Part shown: positions 9,151 to 19,066 of the stretch, piece by piece | How the letters are laid out: each line of letters starts with the position of its first letter | Position numbering within the stretch: position 1 is the stretch's first letter | DNA from: Arcobacter sp. CECT 8983 | Lineage (GTDB): Bacteria; Campylobacterota; Campylobacteria; Campylobacterales; Arcobacteraceae | Direction of reading: 5' to 3' | NCBI RefSeq assembly: GCF_004118855.1 | Contig: NZ_PDKF01000004.1 | Location: 159,911-223,910 of the forward strand | DNA length: 64,000 nucleotides | Program-made: the position numbers and the translations under genes | The notes under the pieces: generated by a model | What the model was told of the DNA's origin: nothing | The model's input: the letters and a program-made list of their open reading frames with translations, nothing else | Database searches by the model: none

Positions 9151-9217
9151 TAAAGTAACAATTTAGAACTTTTTCGGTAATATATTTGATTTTAAAAAAG
9201 TTTAAGGTAACAAAATA

Positions 9218-11020
9218 ATGTGTGGAATAGTTGGATATATAGGAAAGCAAAATACTACAGAAATTTTACTAGATGGTTTGAAAGAGCTTGAATATAGAGG
9301 ATATGATTCTGCTGGAATAGCTCTTTTAAATAAAGAAAAAATAGATGTATTTAAAGCTTTAGGTAAATTATCAAACTTACAAGAAAAAATTAATAAAGCC
9401 AAACTTGATACTTACTCAATAGGAATAGGTCATACAAGATGGGCCACACATGGTAAGCCAACAGAACTTAATGCACACCCTCACTTGGGGGAGTTTTCAT
9501 ATGTAGTTCATAATGGAATTATAGAAAACTACAAAGAGATAAAAGATGAACTTCTTGAAAAAGGACACAAGTTTGTGTCTCAAACAGACACTGAGGTTAT
9601 AGTTCATCTTTTTGAAAACTACTATAATATTTCTAATGATGAAGATAAAGCTTTTAAACAAACTATTGAAAGATTAGAGGGTGCTTTTTCTATTCTTTTA
9701 ATAACAAAAGCAAATATAGAAAAAATATTCTTTTTTAAGCATGGAAGCCCATTAATTGTAGCACGTGGAAATGAAGAAGATGAAGTTTTATTTGCTTCTT
9801 CTGATGCTCCCTTAATTGGTTTAGCTAGTGATGTTGTTTATTTAGAAGATGGCGTTGGAGGAATTGCAACTTCAAAAGGAATTGAGTTCTTTTCTGATGA
9901 TTTTTCATGGAGTACTCTTCCAACTTCTAAACAATTTGCTCAAAAAGATGGATTTAGATTCTTTATGGAAAAAGAAATTTATGAGCAAAGTCATGTTGTA
10001 AGTGATTGTATGCTTGGAAGAATCCAAGATGAAGAGATTTTATTTGATGAAATTGATTCTTCAATTTTAGAAGAAGTTGAAGAGATAAATATATGTGCAT
10101 GTGGAACTTCATATCATGCAGGACTTACAGCTTCATATCTTTTTGAAAGATTATCAAAAATTAGATGTAATGTAGTAATTGCAAGTGAATTTAGATATAA
10201 AGAACCACTTTTAAATAAAAATGGTTTATTTATTGTTATTTCACAAAGTGGTGAAACAGCAGATACTTTAGAAGCTTTAAAAATGGCAAAAAATGCAGGA
10301 CTTAAAACTTTAGTAGTATGTAATGTTGATAATTCATCTATGACTAGACTTGCTGAATATACAATTTTAACAAGAGCAGGTATTGAAAAAGGTGTTGCTT
10401 CAACAAAAGCATTCTCTACCCAAACAGTTGTTTTATGGATGCTTTCTTTGTATTTTGCTAAGCAAAATGGTAAAATCTCAAAAGAAACTTTACAAAAAGA
10501 GATTCATGCATTAAGGGAAGTTCCTAAGTCACTTATCGTAAGTGATAAAATGCATGAAAAAACAAGAAGATTATCAAAAAGATATCTTCATGGCCATGGT
10601 TTTTTCTTTATAGGACGAGATGTCTTTTTCCCATTAGCACTTGAAGGTGCTTTAAAATTAAAAGAAATTTCATATTTACATGCAGAAGGTTATCCAGCAG
10701 GTGAAATGAAACACGGTCCAATTGCATTAGCTGATCCTGAATTATTCACGATTGCACTAATGCCTGAAAATTTATTATATGACAAAATTAAATCTAATGT
10801 TGAAGAATTAAGTGCTAGAGACTCTACTATTTGTACAATCTCTCCACTTGAATTTGAACTTAGTGATGATTTTATAAAAACTCAAATGACTGATCATTAT
10901 ATGTTAGAGTTTTTTGAGATGTTAGTTGTATTGCAACTTCTATCTATGGAGATTTCAGTACGATTAGGAAATGATGTTGACATGCCAAGAAATTTGGCTA
11001 AGTCGGTAACTGTTGAATAA
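9218..11020 (+). CDS. glmS: Glutamine-fructose-6-phosphate aminotransferase (isomerizing)
   Basis: 600 residues, full length. Cys2, exposed after Met removal ('MCGIVGYIG'), is the glutaminase nucleophile. The N-terminal glutamine amidotransferase domain (1-~220) is followed by two SIS sugar-isomerase domains ('SQSGETADT', 'HAEGYPAGEMKHGPIALAD') and the conserved C-terminus 'PRNLAKSVTVE'. It makes glucosamine-6-phosphate for peptidoglycan and lipopolysaccharide. I see no glmS ribozyme in the 67-bp upstream gap, as expected outside Firmicutes. It is followed by metK after 48-96 bp. Confidence 0.97.
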   Translation: MCGIVGYIGKQNTTEILLDGLKELEYRGYDSAGIALLNKEKIDVFKALGKLSNLQEKINKAKLDTYSIGIGHTRWATHGKPTELNAHPHLGEFSYVVHNGIIENYKEIKDELLEKGHKFVSQTDTEVIVHLFENYYNISNDEDKAFKQTIERLEGAFSILLITKANIEKIFFFKHGSPLIVARGNEEDEVLFASSDAPLIGLASDVVYLEDGVGGIATSKGIEFFSDDFSWSTLPTSKQFAQKDGFRFFMEKEIYEQSHVVSDCMLGRIQDEEILFDEIDSSILEEVEEINICACGTSYHAGLTASYLFERLSKIRCNVVIASEFRYKEPLLNKNGLFIVISQSGETADTLEALKMAKNAGLKTLVVCNVDNSSMTRLAEYTILTRAGIEKGVASTKAFSTQTVVLWMLSLYFAKQNGKISKETLQKEIHALREVPKSLIVSDKMHEKTRRLSKRYLHGHGFFFIGRDVFFPLALEGALKLKEISYLHAEGYPAGEMKHGPIALADPELFTIALMPENLLYDKIKSNVEELSARDSTICTISPLEFELSDDFIKTQMTDHYMLEFFEMLVVLQLLSMEISVRLGNDVDMPRNLAKSVTVE

Positions 11021-11079
11021 ATATTAATTTTTTATTTTTTTAGTGTAGTTTAAAGATAAAAGATAAGTATGGATTTGAT

Positions 11080-11127
11080 GGAAAACAAAAATGGAAAACA
11101 AGATAGGAAAACAAAAATGGAAAACAA
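11080..11127 (+). repeat. Tandem 22-bp direct repeat at the metK start
   Basis: Positions 11080-11101 and 11106-11127 are identical over 22 bases and separated by 4. Each copy contains GGAAAACAAAA-ATG-GAAAAC, so both a purine-rich ribosome-binding-like site and an ATG are duplicated. The two ATG codons (11091 and 11117) are in different frames; only 11117 is in the metK frame. Confidence 0.9.
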
Positions 11128-12325
11128 AACAAGCTACTTATTTACAAGTGAAGTTGTAAGTCCTGGACACCCAGACAAATGTGCAGATATAATTGCTGAT
11201 ACTATAGTTGATAAACTTATTATTGAAGACTCTAACTCAAGAGTTGCTTCAGAGGTTTTTGTAGCAGGAAAGCACGTTGTTATTGGTGGAGAGGTTAAAT
11301 CAAAATGCCAACTTACACAAGAAGAATACGAAACACTAGTTAAAGATGCTTTAGCAAAAATTGGATATGACGGTAAATCTGCTTTTACAAAAGAGCAATG
11401 CCTTCATCCAGATGATGTAAAAGTACAAGTGCTTCTAAATCAACAATCTCCTGACATTTCTCAGGGTGTTGATCAAGAAACAGGTGATATTGGAGCAGGG
11501 GACCAAGGAATTATGTTTGGTTTCGCTTCAGATGAAACGGCAGATTTAATGCCTGCAGCAATTACTTATGCAAGAATGCTTTGTGATAAAGTATATAACT
11601 ATGCATTAAAGCATAATCAAAAACTTGGAGTTGATATTAAAACTCAAGTTACAGTTGATTATGGTACAAAAGAGAATTTTGAGAATTGTAAACCTCAAAA
11701 GATTCATACAATTGTTGTAAGTGCTCCTTCTGTAGAAGGTATGCCAATTGAAGAGGTAAGAGAGTTAATTCAAGGTTTAATTGATGATACTGGATTACCA
11801 ACTGATATGTATGACAAAGAGAATACGATTATTCATATTAACCCAACAGGAAGATATGTGTCTCACTCTTCATTACATGATTCAGGATTAACTGGAAGAA
11901 AACTTATTGTTGACTCTTTTGGTGGGTATTCACCAATTGGTGGTGGAGCACAATCATCAAAAGATTATACAAAAGTTGATAGATCTGGGTTATATGCTGC
12001 TAGATGGATTGCAAAAAATATCGTTGCAGCTGGACTTGCTAAAAAAGCAATTGTTCAAATTTCTTATGCAATTGGAGTTGCTAGACCAACATCTGTTGCA
12101 GTAGATACAATGGGTACTTATACAAAACATAATGATGATAAATTATCTCAAATTGTAATGGATTCGTACTCTTTAACTCCAAGATGGATTACAGAAAAAT
12201 TTGGTTTAGATAAACCAAGTGAAAAAACTTTCCTTTATGCTGATGTAGCTTCTAGAGGACAAGTTGGTCAAAGTGATTATCCTTGGGAAAAACTTGACGA
12301 AGTTGAGAAACTAAAAAATATTTAA
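11117..12325 (+). CDS. metK: S-adenosylmethionine synthetase
   Basis: About 402 residues from this start. It makes AdoMet from methionine and ATP. Hallmarks are 'TSEVVSPGHPDKCADIIAD' (ATP and methionine site), 'GAGDQGIMFGFA', and 'GGGAQSSKDYTKVDRSGLYAARWIA' (phosphate-binding loop, in outline). In-frame ATG codons also exist at 11069 and 11078. I prefer 11117 because homologues begin a few residues before 'YLFTSEVV' and AGGAAAAC lies upstream; the extra N-terminus would be low-complexity 'NKNGKQDRKTKMENK', produced by a tandem duplication. No SAM riboswitch is apparent upstream. Confidence 0.93.
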   Translation: MENKTSYLFTSEVVSPGHPDKCADIIADTIVDKLIIEDSNSRVASEVFVAGKHVVIGGEVKSKCQLTQEEYETLVKDALAKIGYDGKSAFTKEQCLHPDDVKVQVLLNQQSPDISQGVDQETGDIGAGDQGIMFGFASDETADLMPAAITYARMLCDKVYNYALKHNQKLGVDIKTQVTVDYGTKENFENCKPQKIHTIVVSAPSVEGMPIEEVRELIQGLIDDTGLPTDMYDKENTIIHINPTGRYVSHSSLHDSGLTGRKLIVDSFGGYSPIGGGAQSSKDYTKVDRSGLYAARWIAKNIVAAGLAKKAIVQISYAIGVARPTSVAVDTMGTYTKHNDDKLSQIVMDSYSLTPRWITEKFGLDKPSEKTFLYADVASRGQVGQSDYPWEKLDEVEKLKNI

Positions 12326-12352
12326 AAAGATAAATTTTAAGAAGGATTTATA

Positions 12353-13219
12353 ATGGATTTAAAAAACTTATTTAGTAAAATTTCATTTGATAATAAAGAA
12401 CAACAAGCAACTAAAAAAGATGCACCAACACACTGGATTAAGTGTCCAGAGTGTTCATCTTTAATGTTCTTTAAAGAGGTTGAGAATCAAAACAATATAT
12501 GCCCTAAGTGTAACTTTCACATGAGAATAGGAGCAAAAAGAAGAATAGAGATTTTAGCAGATAGTGACTCATTTGTTGAGTATGATGCTGATTTAAAACC
12601 TATAGATCCTTTAAAATTTGTTGATAAAAAATCTTATAAAAAAAGAGTTGATGAAGCTGAAAAGAAAACAGGTAGAACATCTGCTGTAATAAGTGGAGAG
12701 TGTACAATCAATGGAACACCTGTACAAATAGTTGTATTTGATTTTGCATTTATGGGGGGATCTTTAGGTTCTGTTGAAGGTGAAAAAATTGTAAGAGCTG
12801 TAGATAGAGCTATGGACAAACACCAAGGTTTAATTATTGTTTCTGCTTCAGGAGGAGCAAGAATGCAAGAGTCAACTTTTGCTTTAATGCAAATGGCAAA
12901 AACATCTGCTGCTTTAAAGAAAATGGACCAAGCAAAACTTCCTTATATCTCAATTTTAACTGACCCAACTATGGGTGGTGTTTCTGCTTCTTTTGCCTTT
13001 TTAGGCGATATTATTATGGCAGAACCAGGAGCTTTAATTGGATTTGCAGGGCAAAGAGTTATTAAACAAACAATTGGAGCAGATTTACCAGAAGGTTTCC
13101 AAAGAGCTGAATTCTTATTAGAAAAAGGTTCAATTGATATGGTTGTTAATAGAAGTGATATGAAGAAAACTCTGTCTGATCTTTTAACAATGTTCTACAA
13201 AGATAGCCAAGTTAGCTAA
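12353..13219 (+). CDS. accD: Acetyl-CoA carboxylase carboxyltransferase subunit beta
   Basis: 288 residues. It has the N-terminal zinc ribbon of AccD: Cys31, Cys34, Cys50 and Cys53 ('CPECSSL ... CPKCNFH'), then the crotonase-like carboxyltransferase domain with 'SASGGARMQES' and 'PTMGGVSASFAFLGDI' and the oxyanion-hole glycines. With AccA it transfers the carboxyl group from biotin carrier protein to acetyl-CoA in fatty acid synthesis. It starts 27 bp after metK with AAGGA upstream and ends just before a stem-loop terminator. Confidence 0.97.
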   Translation: MDLKNLFSKISFDNKEQQATKKDAPTHWIKCPECSSLMFFKEVENQNNICPKCNFHMRIGAKRRIEILADSDSFVEYDADLKPIDPLKFVDKKSYKKRVDEAEKKTGRTSAVISGECTINGTPVQIVVFDFAFMGGSLGSVEGEKIVRAVDRAMDKHQGLIIVSASGGARMQESTFALMQMAKTSAALKKMDQAKLPYISILTDPTMGGVSASFAFLGDIIMAEPGALIGFAGQRVIKQTIGADLPEGFQRAEFLLEKGSIDMVVNRSDMKKTLSDLLTMFYKDSQVS

Positions 13220-13224
13220 CTTTT

Positions 13225-13255
13225 AATAGAATCCCTTTTGGGATTTCTATTTTAT
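13225..13255 (+). terminator. Rho-independent terminator after accD
   Basis: AATAGAATCCC (13225-13235) pairs with GGGATTTCTATT (13240-13251) with one bulged base and a TTTT loop, followed by TTTA. It is 5 bp after the accD stop and 5 bp before the rlmH start, so rlmH begins a new unit or is read through. Confidence 0.75.
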
Positions 13256-13260
13256 CTCAC

Positions 13261-13716
13261 ATGAAAATAAATATCTACGCAATAGTAAAACCTAACAATG
13301 ATGATTTTGATAAACTAAATAAAGAGTTTATTAAAATGTGTTCAAAATATGCAAAAGTCGAAGTTCATCATATCTTTGATAAAAATATTGCAAAAGCTCA
13401 AAATATATCTCAAAATGAAGCTCAAAAGTCTTATACTCAAGCTTTTGAAAAATACTTGACTGGACACTGCATTGCCCTTGATGTTCTTGGGAAAAAAGTT
13501 GATAGCTTTAAGTTCTCAAAGATGATTTCAAATGATAGTGAAGTAAACTTTTTTATAGGTGGAGCATATGGTTTTGAAAGAGATTTTTTAAACAAATGTC
13601 AAAGTGTAATTAGTCTTAGTGATTTAACTATGGCTCATAAAGTTGTAACTGTAGTTTTACTTGAACAGATCTTCCGAGGCCTAGCTATAAAGAATAACCA
13701 TCCATATCATAAATAA
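13261..13716 (+). CDS. rlmH: 23S rRNA pseudouridine-1915 N3-methyltransferase
   Basis: 151 residues, matching the small SPOUT-fold RlmH family (YbeA). Conserved elements are 'FFIGGAYGF' (SAM-binding knot), 'VISLSDLTMAHKVVTVVLLEQIFRGL' and the terminal 'YHK' that contacts the substrate. It methylates pseudouridine in helix 69 of 23S rRNA on assembled ribosomes. It has no evident ribosome binding site because it starts right after the accD terminator, which is unusual; the start is otherwise firm because the protein begins 'MKINIYAIVK', as in homologues. Confidence 0.92.
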   Translation: MKINIYAIVKPNNDDFDKLNKEFIKMCSKYAKVEVHHIFDKNIAKAQNISQNEAQKSYTQAFEKYLTGHCIALDVLGKKVDSFKFSKMISNDSEVNFFIGGAYGFERDFLNKCQSVISLSDLTMAHKVVTVVLLEQIFRGLAIKNNHPYHK

Positions 13717-13765
13717 TTTATAATATTTTCAGTATAATTGCAAAATTTTTTAAATAAGGTATAAT

Positions 13766-14119
13766 ATGGCTAATGCAAAACAGATTGAAGAGTTGAAAAA
13801 TATTCTTGTAGAAAGAAGAGATTTAATTACTCAAAATATTCAAGGTAGTAGAGATAGTATCGATTCTTTAAAAAACTCTGAGTGTAATGATGAATATGAT
13901 TATGCAGAGGTTTCAAGTGATAGTTTCAAAGAAGGAATTATTGCTAACCAGCAAATAAAAGAGTTAAAAGAGATCGAAGATGCATTAAAGAGAATTGAAA
14001 AAGGTACTTACGGTACTTGTGAAATGTGCGATGAGTCAATTGCTATTGGAAGACTTAGAGCTAAACCTTTTGCTAAGTATTGTACTCCTTGTAGAGAGAT
14101 TCACGAAAAAGAACAATAA
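13766..14119 (+). CDS. DksA/TraR-type C4 zinc-finger protein
   Basis: 117 residues. The N-terminal half is a charged coiled coil ('IEELKNILVERRDLITQNIQ ...'). The C-terminal C4 zinc finger is 'CEMCDESIAIGRLRAKPFAKYCTPC'. DksA proteins enter the RNA polymerase secondary channel and work with ppGpp in stringent control. The protein is shorter than E. coli DksA (151), as is normal for Campylobacterota. A TATAAT-like box is present in the 49-bp upstream gap. It is followed 15 bp later by a membrane protein gene, probably in one transcript. Confidence 0.87.
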   Translation: MANAKQIEELKNILVERRDLITQNIQGSRDSIDSLKNSECNDEYDYAEVSSDSFKEGIIANQQIKELKEIEDALKRIEKGTYGTCEMCDESIAIGRLRAKPFAKYCTPCREIHEKEQ

Positions 14120-14134
14120 TAAAAAGGATTTTAT

Positions 14135-15151
14135 GTGGGACTTAAAAAATATATAGGGTTTTCCCTTCTATTAATAATTGCTGTATCACTTTATATTTAT
14201 AGTGTAGAAAGTGGTAGTTATGAAATTAAAGTTTTAGATTATACTATGCAGTTACCAATTGTTTTATGGGTAATAATTCCAGTTTTAGTATTATTCTTTT
14301 TTTCAGTTCTACATTTAATGTTTTATAGTTCACTAAATTTTTTAAAAGCTAGAAATTTTACAAAAGATGAAGAATCAATTGTTGAAACAATAAAATCTTT
14401 ATTACTTCAAAAAGAAGAAAAAAGAAGATTTAAAACAAAAGGTTACAAAAGACTTGCATCAATTTTAAAACAATTAGATGTATCTGTAAAAGAAGGTACA
14501 TTTACTTCTTCAAATGAAGAATTAAATAACATTGTATCTTCAATAAAAGATATTGAAGCAGGAAAATATGTTGCCGATAAAAGTCTAAAATTAAATCCAG
14601 ATTCAAATTTAGCTAAAAAGAATTTAATAAATAAAGTAAATGAACAAATGGATTATGCTGTTGATGTATTAAAAAAACATGACAATTTTTCAGAAGAAGT
14701 TGTTAAAGCAGCATTTTATACTGTATTAGAAAATAAAAGTATGACTACTGTTAAAAAAGTTTACTCAGATGTAAAATTAACAAAAGACATGGCTTTAAAA
14801 CTATTTTTAAAAGATATAGATAATCAGGAATTTGGATTATCAAAAGAAGAGATTCAAAAGATTACTAAAAGTTTAAACTATACAGAACAAGAGTTTTTAA
14901 TTCTTGCAAAATTATATAAAGATGCATTAAACCCAGACAAATTATTAGACCTTTTTGAAACATTATCAAATGATAATGAAACAGCAGCTGGTGCATACTT
15001 TTATATTCTATTAGAGCTTGAAATGATTGAAAAGCTAAAGGATCTATTATCAGGATATAATGATAATGAACATAAAGCTATTAGAGCAGTATTAGATTTA
15101 AAAGATGCAGGGAAACACTACTCTTTAGAAGATATATCTAAAATAAATTAA
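14135..15151 (+). CDS. Conserved two-helix membrane protein of unknown function
   Basis: 338 residues; I do not recognise a named family. Two hydrophobic helices lie near the N-terminus (residues ~7-22 and ~41-65), with a short ~18-residue outside loop. A long (~270 residue) cytoplasmic, mostly helical and charged tail follows, with no catalytic motif. The start is GTG at 14135 after AAGGATTTTAT; the ATG at 14133 is in another frame and stops after seven codons. It sits between dksA-like and dus genes (15 bp and 2 bp gaps), so it is translated in an operon with them. The helical tail may be TPR-like or a scaffold. Confidence 0.7.
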   Translation: MGLKKYIGFSLLLIIAVSLYIYSVESGSYEIKVLDYTMQLPIVLWVIIPVLVLFFFSVLHLMFYSSLNFLKARNFTKDEESIVETIKSLLLQKEEKRRFKTKGYKRLASILKQLDVSVKEGTFTSSNEELNNIVSSIKDIEAGKYVADKSLKLNPDSNLAKKNLINKVNEQMDYAVDVLKKHDNFSEEVVKAAFYTVLENKSMTTVKKVYSDVKLTKDMALKLFLKDIDNQEFGLSKEEIQKITKSLNYTEQEFLILAKLYKDALNPDKLLDLFETLSNDNETAAGAYFYILLELEMIEKLKDLLSGYNDNEHKAIRAVLDLKDAGKHYSLEDISKIN

Positions 15152-15153
15152 TA

Positions 15154-16086
15154 ATGACAAAAAAAATTGACTTTAGCCAGCCACTTATTGTGCTGGCACC
15201 ACTTGCAGGATATACAGACTTACCCTTTAGATCTGTTGTTAAAAAATTTGGTGCTGATATAACTATTTCAGAAATGATTTCATCAAATGCCCTTGTTTAT
15301 AAATCAGAAAAAACAAGAAAAATGATTGAAAAATCACCCCAAGAAGATCCTTATATTGTACAAATTGCAGGAAATAAACCAGAACTAGTAAGAGATGCTG
15401 TTGAAATTCTTAATGATATTGAAGGAATTGATGGTATTGATTTAAATTGTGGTTGCCCAGCTCCCAAAGTTTTTAATCATGGTTCAGGTTCTAACCTTTT
15501 AGGTGATTTAAATAAGTTGGAAGAAATTTTAAGTACAGTAAAAAAATACTCTAAAAAACAATATACAAGTGCAAAAGTAAGATTAGGGGTTGATACAAAA
15601 ATTCCAGTTGAAATTGGAAAAGCAGTTGAAGCTTGTGGTGTTGATTTTGTATCAGTTCATGGTAGAACTAGAGCAGGTAAATACAAAGCTCCTGTTGATT
15701 ATGATGCAATTAAAGCAATGAAAGAAGCAGTTTCTATTCCAGTTATTGCAAATGGAGATATCAAAGACTACACGAAAGCTCAAGATGTATTAAAGTATAC
15801 TAATGCTGATGGTGTAATGATTGGACGTGGTGCAATAGGAAAACCTTGGATATTTTATCAATTAAAGCATGGAATAGAAGACATTAGTTCAGATAAAAAA
15901 AGAGAAATTATTTTAGAACATTTTGATGCAGTAATTGATTTTCATGGTATTCATGGAGCAGTAATGTTTAGAAAACTGTTACATTCATACTCTAAAGGCT
16001 ATCAAGGTGCAGCAGAATTTAGAGATATAATTAATCGTATAGATGATAAAAAAGTTATGCGAGATATGATAGAAAACTTTTTTTAA
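15154..16086 (+). CDS. dusB: tRNA-dihydrouridine synthase
   Basis: 310 residues, FMN-dependent TIM-barrel. Conserved stretches are 'LAPLAGYTDLPFRSV', 'DLNCGCPAPKVFNHGSGSNLL' with the catalytic Cys in 'NCGCP', 'SVHGRTRAGKYKAPVDY' and 'NGDIKDYTKA'. It reduces specific uridines of tRNA to dihydrouridine. The overall pattern (CGCPAPKV, RTR-G) is of the DusB type, but exact position specificity is an inference. It begins 2 bp after the membrane protein gene. Confidence 0.9.
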   Translation: MTKKIDFSQPLIVLAPLAGYTDLPFRSVVKKFGADITISEMISSNALVYKSEKTRKMIEKSPQEDPYIVQIAGNKPELVRDAVEILNDIEGIDGIDLNCGCPAPKVFNHGSGSNLLGDLNKLEEILSTVKKYSKKQYTSAKVRLGVDTKIPVEIGKAVEACGVDFVSVHGRTRAGKYKAPVDYDAIKAMKEAVSIPVIANGDIKDYTKAQDVLKYTNADGVMIGRGAIGKPWIFYQLKHGIEDISSDKKREIILEHFDAVIDFHGIHGAVMFRKLLHSYSKGYQGAAEFRDIINRIDDKKVMRDMIENFF

Positions 16087-16132
16087 AAGCTATTTCGTTA
16101 GAATAGTTGTTATTTAAAATATAAGGAAAAAA

Positions 16133-16948
16133 TTGACAGATTTTTATTATGAGCTAATAGTTGAACCAGAAAATGAATATGAAGTATTTCTAGATTTAGT
16201 TGTATCTTTAACTAATGAAGCAATAGAAGAGTGTAATGGAAAAATTATTGCAAGAAGTGAAGATGATTTAGAAGATATAAAAGAAGGAATTGAAAAATTC
16301 TCAAAAGCTATTAATATAAATTGCAAAATGACATTAACAAAAAAAGAGAATGAAGACTGGATAAAGCAATATCAAGAATCTGTGAAATCAGTTGAAGTTG
16401 GTAAATTTTTTATTAGACCATCTTGGGAAGAAAAACGAGATGATAAAATAGATATTATTATTGATCCAGCTTTATCATTTGGCTCAGGACATCATGAAAC
16501 TACGTCATCTTGCCTTGAAGCAATTAGTTCTTATGCAAAAGAAAATTATGATGTAGTTGATGTAGGAACAGGAAGTGGAATTTTAGCAATTGCTGCTTCA
16601 AAACTTGGATGCAAAGTAGATATTTGTGATACAGATGAAGTTTGCATAAAAGATACTGCGGCAAATTTTATATTAAATAATGCAAAGTTTAATGATTCAT
16701 GGGTGGGGTCTGCAAATAGTATTAAAAATAAAAAATATGATATGGTAATAGCAAATATTGTTGCAGATGTATTAGTATTTATTCATAATGATTTAAAAAA
16801 ATGCTTAAAAGATGATGGTATACTAGTTATATCAGGTATTTTAGATAAACATAAAGATAAGGTACTTAAAAAATTTGAAAAACTAGAACAGTTAGAGCTT
16901 ATTCATAAAAATGAGTGGATAACAGTAATATTTAAAAACAGGAGTTAA
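16133..16948 (+). CDS. prmA: Ribosomal protein L11 methyltransferase
   Basis: 271 residues with a TTG start at 16133, supported by ATAAGGAAAAAA directly upstream. A substrate-recognition N-terminal domain is followed by a class I SAM methyltransferase: 'DPALSFGSGHHETTSSCLEA' (L11-site loop), 'VDVGTGSGILAIAASKLG' (SAM motif I) and 'ANIVADVL' (motif IV). It trimethylates L11. It is 6 bp upstream of ftsH; the prmA-ftsH neighbourhood is common in Campylobacterota. Confidence 0.93.
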   Translation: MTDFYYELIVEPENEYEVFLDLVVSLTNEAIEECNGKIIARSEDDLEDIKEGIEKFSKAININCKMTLTKKENEDWIKQYQESVKSVEVGKFFIRPSWEEKRDDKIDIIIDPALSFGSGHHETTSSCLEAISSYAKENYDVVDVGTGSGILAIAASKLGCKVDICDTDEVCIKDTAANFILNNAKFNDSWVGSANSIKNKKYDMVIANIVADVLVFIHNDLKKCLKDDGILVISGILDKHKDKVLKKFEKLEQLELIHKNEWITVIFKNRS

Positions 16949-16953
16949 TTTAA

Positions 16954-19041
16954 ATGAAGAATCGACCAGATAAAAATGGCCAAGACAATAATAATAACAA
17001 TAATAACTTTTTTAACAATAATCCATTATTAGTATTTGTTATTTTTTCAATAGTTACTATTTTTGTATTTAAAGCAGTTTTCCCTGAGGGAAATTCTCAA
17101 ATGGGAAATGTTGCAAATCAAAATATAGCTTCTTATGGACAAGCTAAAAAGAAAACTGTTGCATATTCAGAACTTAAGAACTTAATTTCTGAAGGAAGTA
17201 TTCAATACGTAGGAATTGGAAATACTCAAATTAAAGCAGTAAGTAAGCCAACTAATGGACAAGTTACTACTTATACAGCAAGAAGAGTAGTACCTGATGA
17301 AACATTAATTTCTACATTAGAAAAACAAGGTATTTCTTATGGTGGTATTAATGAAGAGAATTTATTAGCTGATGTATTATTTGGATGGGTTTTACCAATC
17401 TTTATATTCTTTGCAATTTGGATGTTCCTAGCAAGAAGAATGTCTAAATCTATGGGTGGAGGTTCAGGAGGAATCCTTGGAATTGGAAGCTCTAAAAAAA
17501 TGATTAATTCAGAAAAGCCAAAAGTTAAATTTGAAGACATGGCTGGAAATAAGGAAGCAAAAGAAGAAGTACAAGAGGTTGTTGACTTCTTATCTGACCC
17601 AGAAAGATATGTGAAACTTGGAGCTCAAATTCCAAAGGGTGTTCTATTAGTAGGACCTCCAGGTACTGGTAAAACATTGTTAGCAAAAGCAGTTGCTGGT
17701 GAAGCAGATGTTGAATTTCTTTCTGTTTCAGGTTCTGCATTTATTGAAATGTTTGTTGGTGTTGGTGCATCTAGAGTTAGAGACCTTTTTGAACAAGCAA
17801 AAAAAGCAGCTCCTGCAATTATTTTTATTGATGAAATTGATGCAATTGGTAAAAGTAGAGCTAGTGGTGGTCCAATGGGTGGAAATGATGAGAGAGAACA
17901 AACACTTAATCAACTTCTAGCAGAAATGGATGGTTTCTCAACTGAGTCAGCACCTGTTATTGTATTAGCTGCTACAAATAGACCAGAAGTTCTTGACCCA
18001 GCACTTCTTAGACCAGGAAGGTTTGATAGACAAGTATTAGTTGATAAACCTGATTATGAAGGAAGAATTGAAATTCTTAAAGTTCATATTAAAGATGTAA
18101 AATTAGGTGAAAATGTTGACTTAAAAGAAGTTGCAAAGATGACAGCAGGTCTTGCAGGAGCAGACTTAGCAAACATTATCAATGAAGCAGCACTTTTAGC
18201 AGGGCGTGCAAAAAAAGAAGTAGTTGAACCAAGTGATTTTAAAGAAGCAGTTGAAAGACAAATTGCAGGTTTAGAGAAAAAATCAAGAAGAATTTCTCCA
18301 AAAGAGAGAAAGATTGTTGCATATCATGAATCTGGACATGCTTTAATTGCTGAGATTACAAAAGGTGCAAAAAAAGTAAATAAAGTATCTATTGTACCAA
18401 GAGGTTTAGCAGCTTTAGGATATACATTAAATACTCCAGAAGAGAATAAATACTTAATGCAAAAACATGAGTTAATTGCTGAAGTTGATACATTACTTGG
18501 AGGACGTGCAGCTGAAGAAGTATTTATTGGTGAGATTTCAACAGGGGCAGGAAATGACCTTGAAAGAGCGACTGATATTATTAAATCAATGGCTTCTATT
18601 TATGGTATGAGTGATGTTGCAGGTCTTATGGTTTTAGAAAAAAGACAAAATCAATTCTTAGGTGGTCAAACACAAAAAGATTTCTCAGATGAAATGGCTA
18701 AAAACTTAGATGATTTTGTTAAGTCATTACTAAATGAAAGATATCAAGCTGTTTTACAAGAGTTAAGAGATCATAAAGAAGCAATTGAGCAAATGACTAA
18801 AGAGCTTCTTGATATTGAAGTTATAACGGGTGAAAGAGTAAGAGAAATCATTAAAGAAAATGGTGGAGAGGTTTTTGAAGATGAAGACTTACACACAGAA
18901 GCTTTAAATGAAGATGATAGTAAAGAAAATTCAGAAGAAAAAACTGAAAATTCAGAAGAAAATAAAAAAGAAGATAATTTAACTGAAGAATCAAACTCTT
19001 CAGATACTGAAAATAATACTACTAAAGACGATACTAAATAA
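16954..19041 (+). CDS. ftsH: ATP-dependent zinc metalloprotease FtsH
   Basis: 695 residues, longer than the usual ~640. Domains in order: a cytoplasmic Asn-rich tail ([13 protein letters not shown]), TM1 (~24-42), a periplasmic loop, TM2 (~140-162), the AAA+ domain with Walker A 'GPPGTGKT' and Walker B '[11 protein letters not shown]', the second region of homology, and the zinc protease motif 'HESGH' beginning at His458. The last ~55 residues are very acidic and low complexity (Glu/Asn/Lys/Ser). It degrades misfolded membrane proteins and selected regulators. It follows prmA by 5 bp and is closed by a terminator. Confidence 0.97.
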   Translation: MKNRPDKNGQDNNNNNNNFFNNNPLLVFVIFSIVTIFVFKAVFPEGNSQMGNVANQNIASYGQAKKKTVAYSELKNLISEGSIQYVGIGNTQIKAVSKPTNGQVTTYTARRVVPDETLISTLEKQGISYGGINEENLLADVLFGWVLPIFIFFAIWMFLARRMSKSMGGGSGGILGIGSSKKMINSEKPKVKFEDMAGNKEAKEEVQEVVDFLSDPERYVKLGAQIPKGVLLVGPPGTGKTLLAKAVAGEADVEFLSVSGSAFIEMFVGVGASRVRDLFEQAKKAAPAIIFIDEIDAIGKSRASGGPMGGNDEREQTLNQLLAEMDGFSTESAPVIVLAATNRPEVLDPALLRPGRFDRQVLVDKPDYEGRIEILKVHIKDVKLGENVDLKEVAKMTAGLAGADLANIINEAALLAGRAKKEVVEPSDFKEAVERQIAGLEKKSRRISPKERKIVAYHESGHALIAEITKGAKKVNKVSIVPRGLAALGYTLNTPEENKYLMQKHELIAEVDTLLGGRAAEEVFIGEISTGAGNDLERATDIIKSMASIYGMSDVAGLMVLEKRQNQFLGGQTQKDFSDEMAKNLDDFVKSLLNERYQAVLQELRDHKEAIEQMTKELLDIEVITGERVREIIKENGGEVFEDEDLHTEALNEDDSKENSEEKTENSEENKKEDNLTEESNSSDTENNTTKDDTK

Positions 19042-19066
19042 AATCCTTCTAAAATATATCCTGATT

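Noticed and set aside
9151-9217. Possible glmS ribozyme upstream of glmS
   Set aside because: The gap is only 67 bp, too short for the ribozyme, and lacks its conserved core.
11021-11116. Possible SAM riboswitch before metK
   Set aside because: The stretch is short, AT-rich and has no paired aptamer-like stems; the only structure is the tandem repeat.
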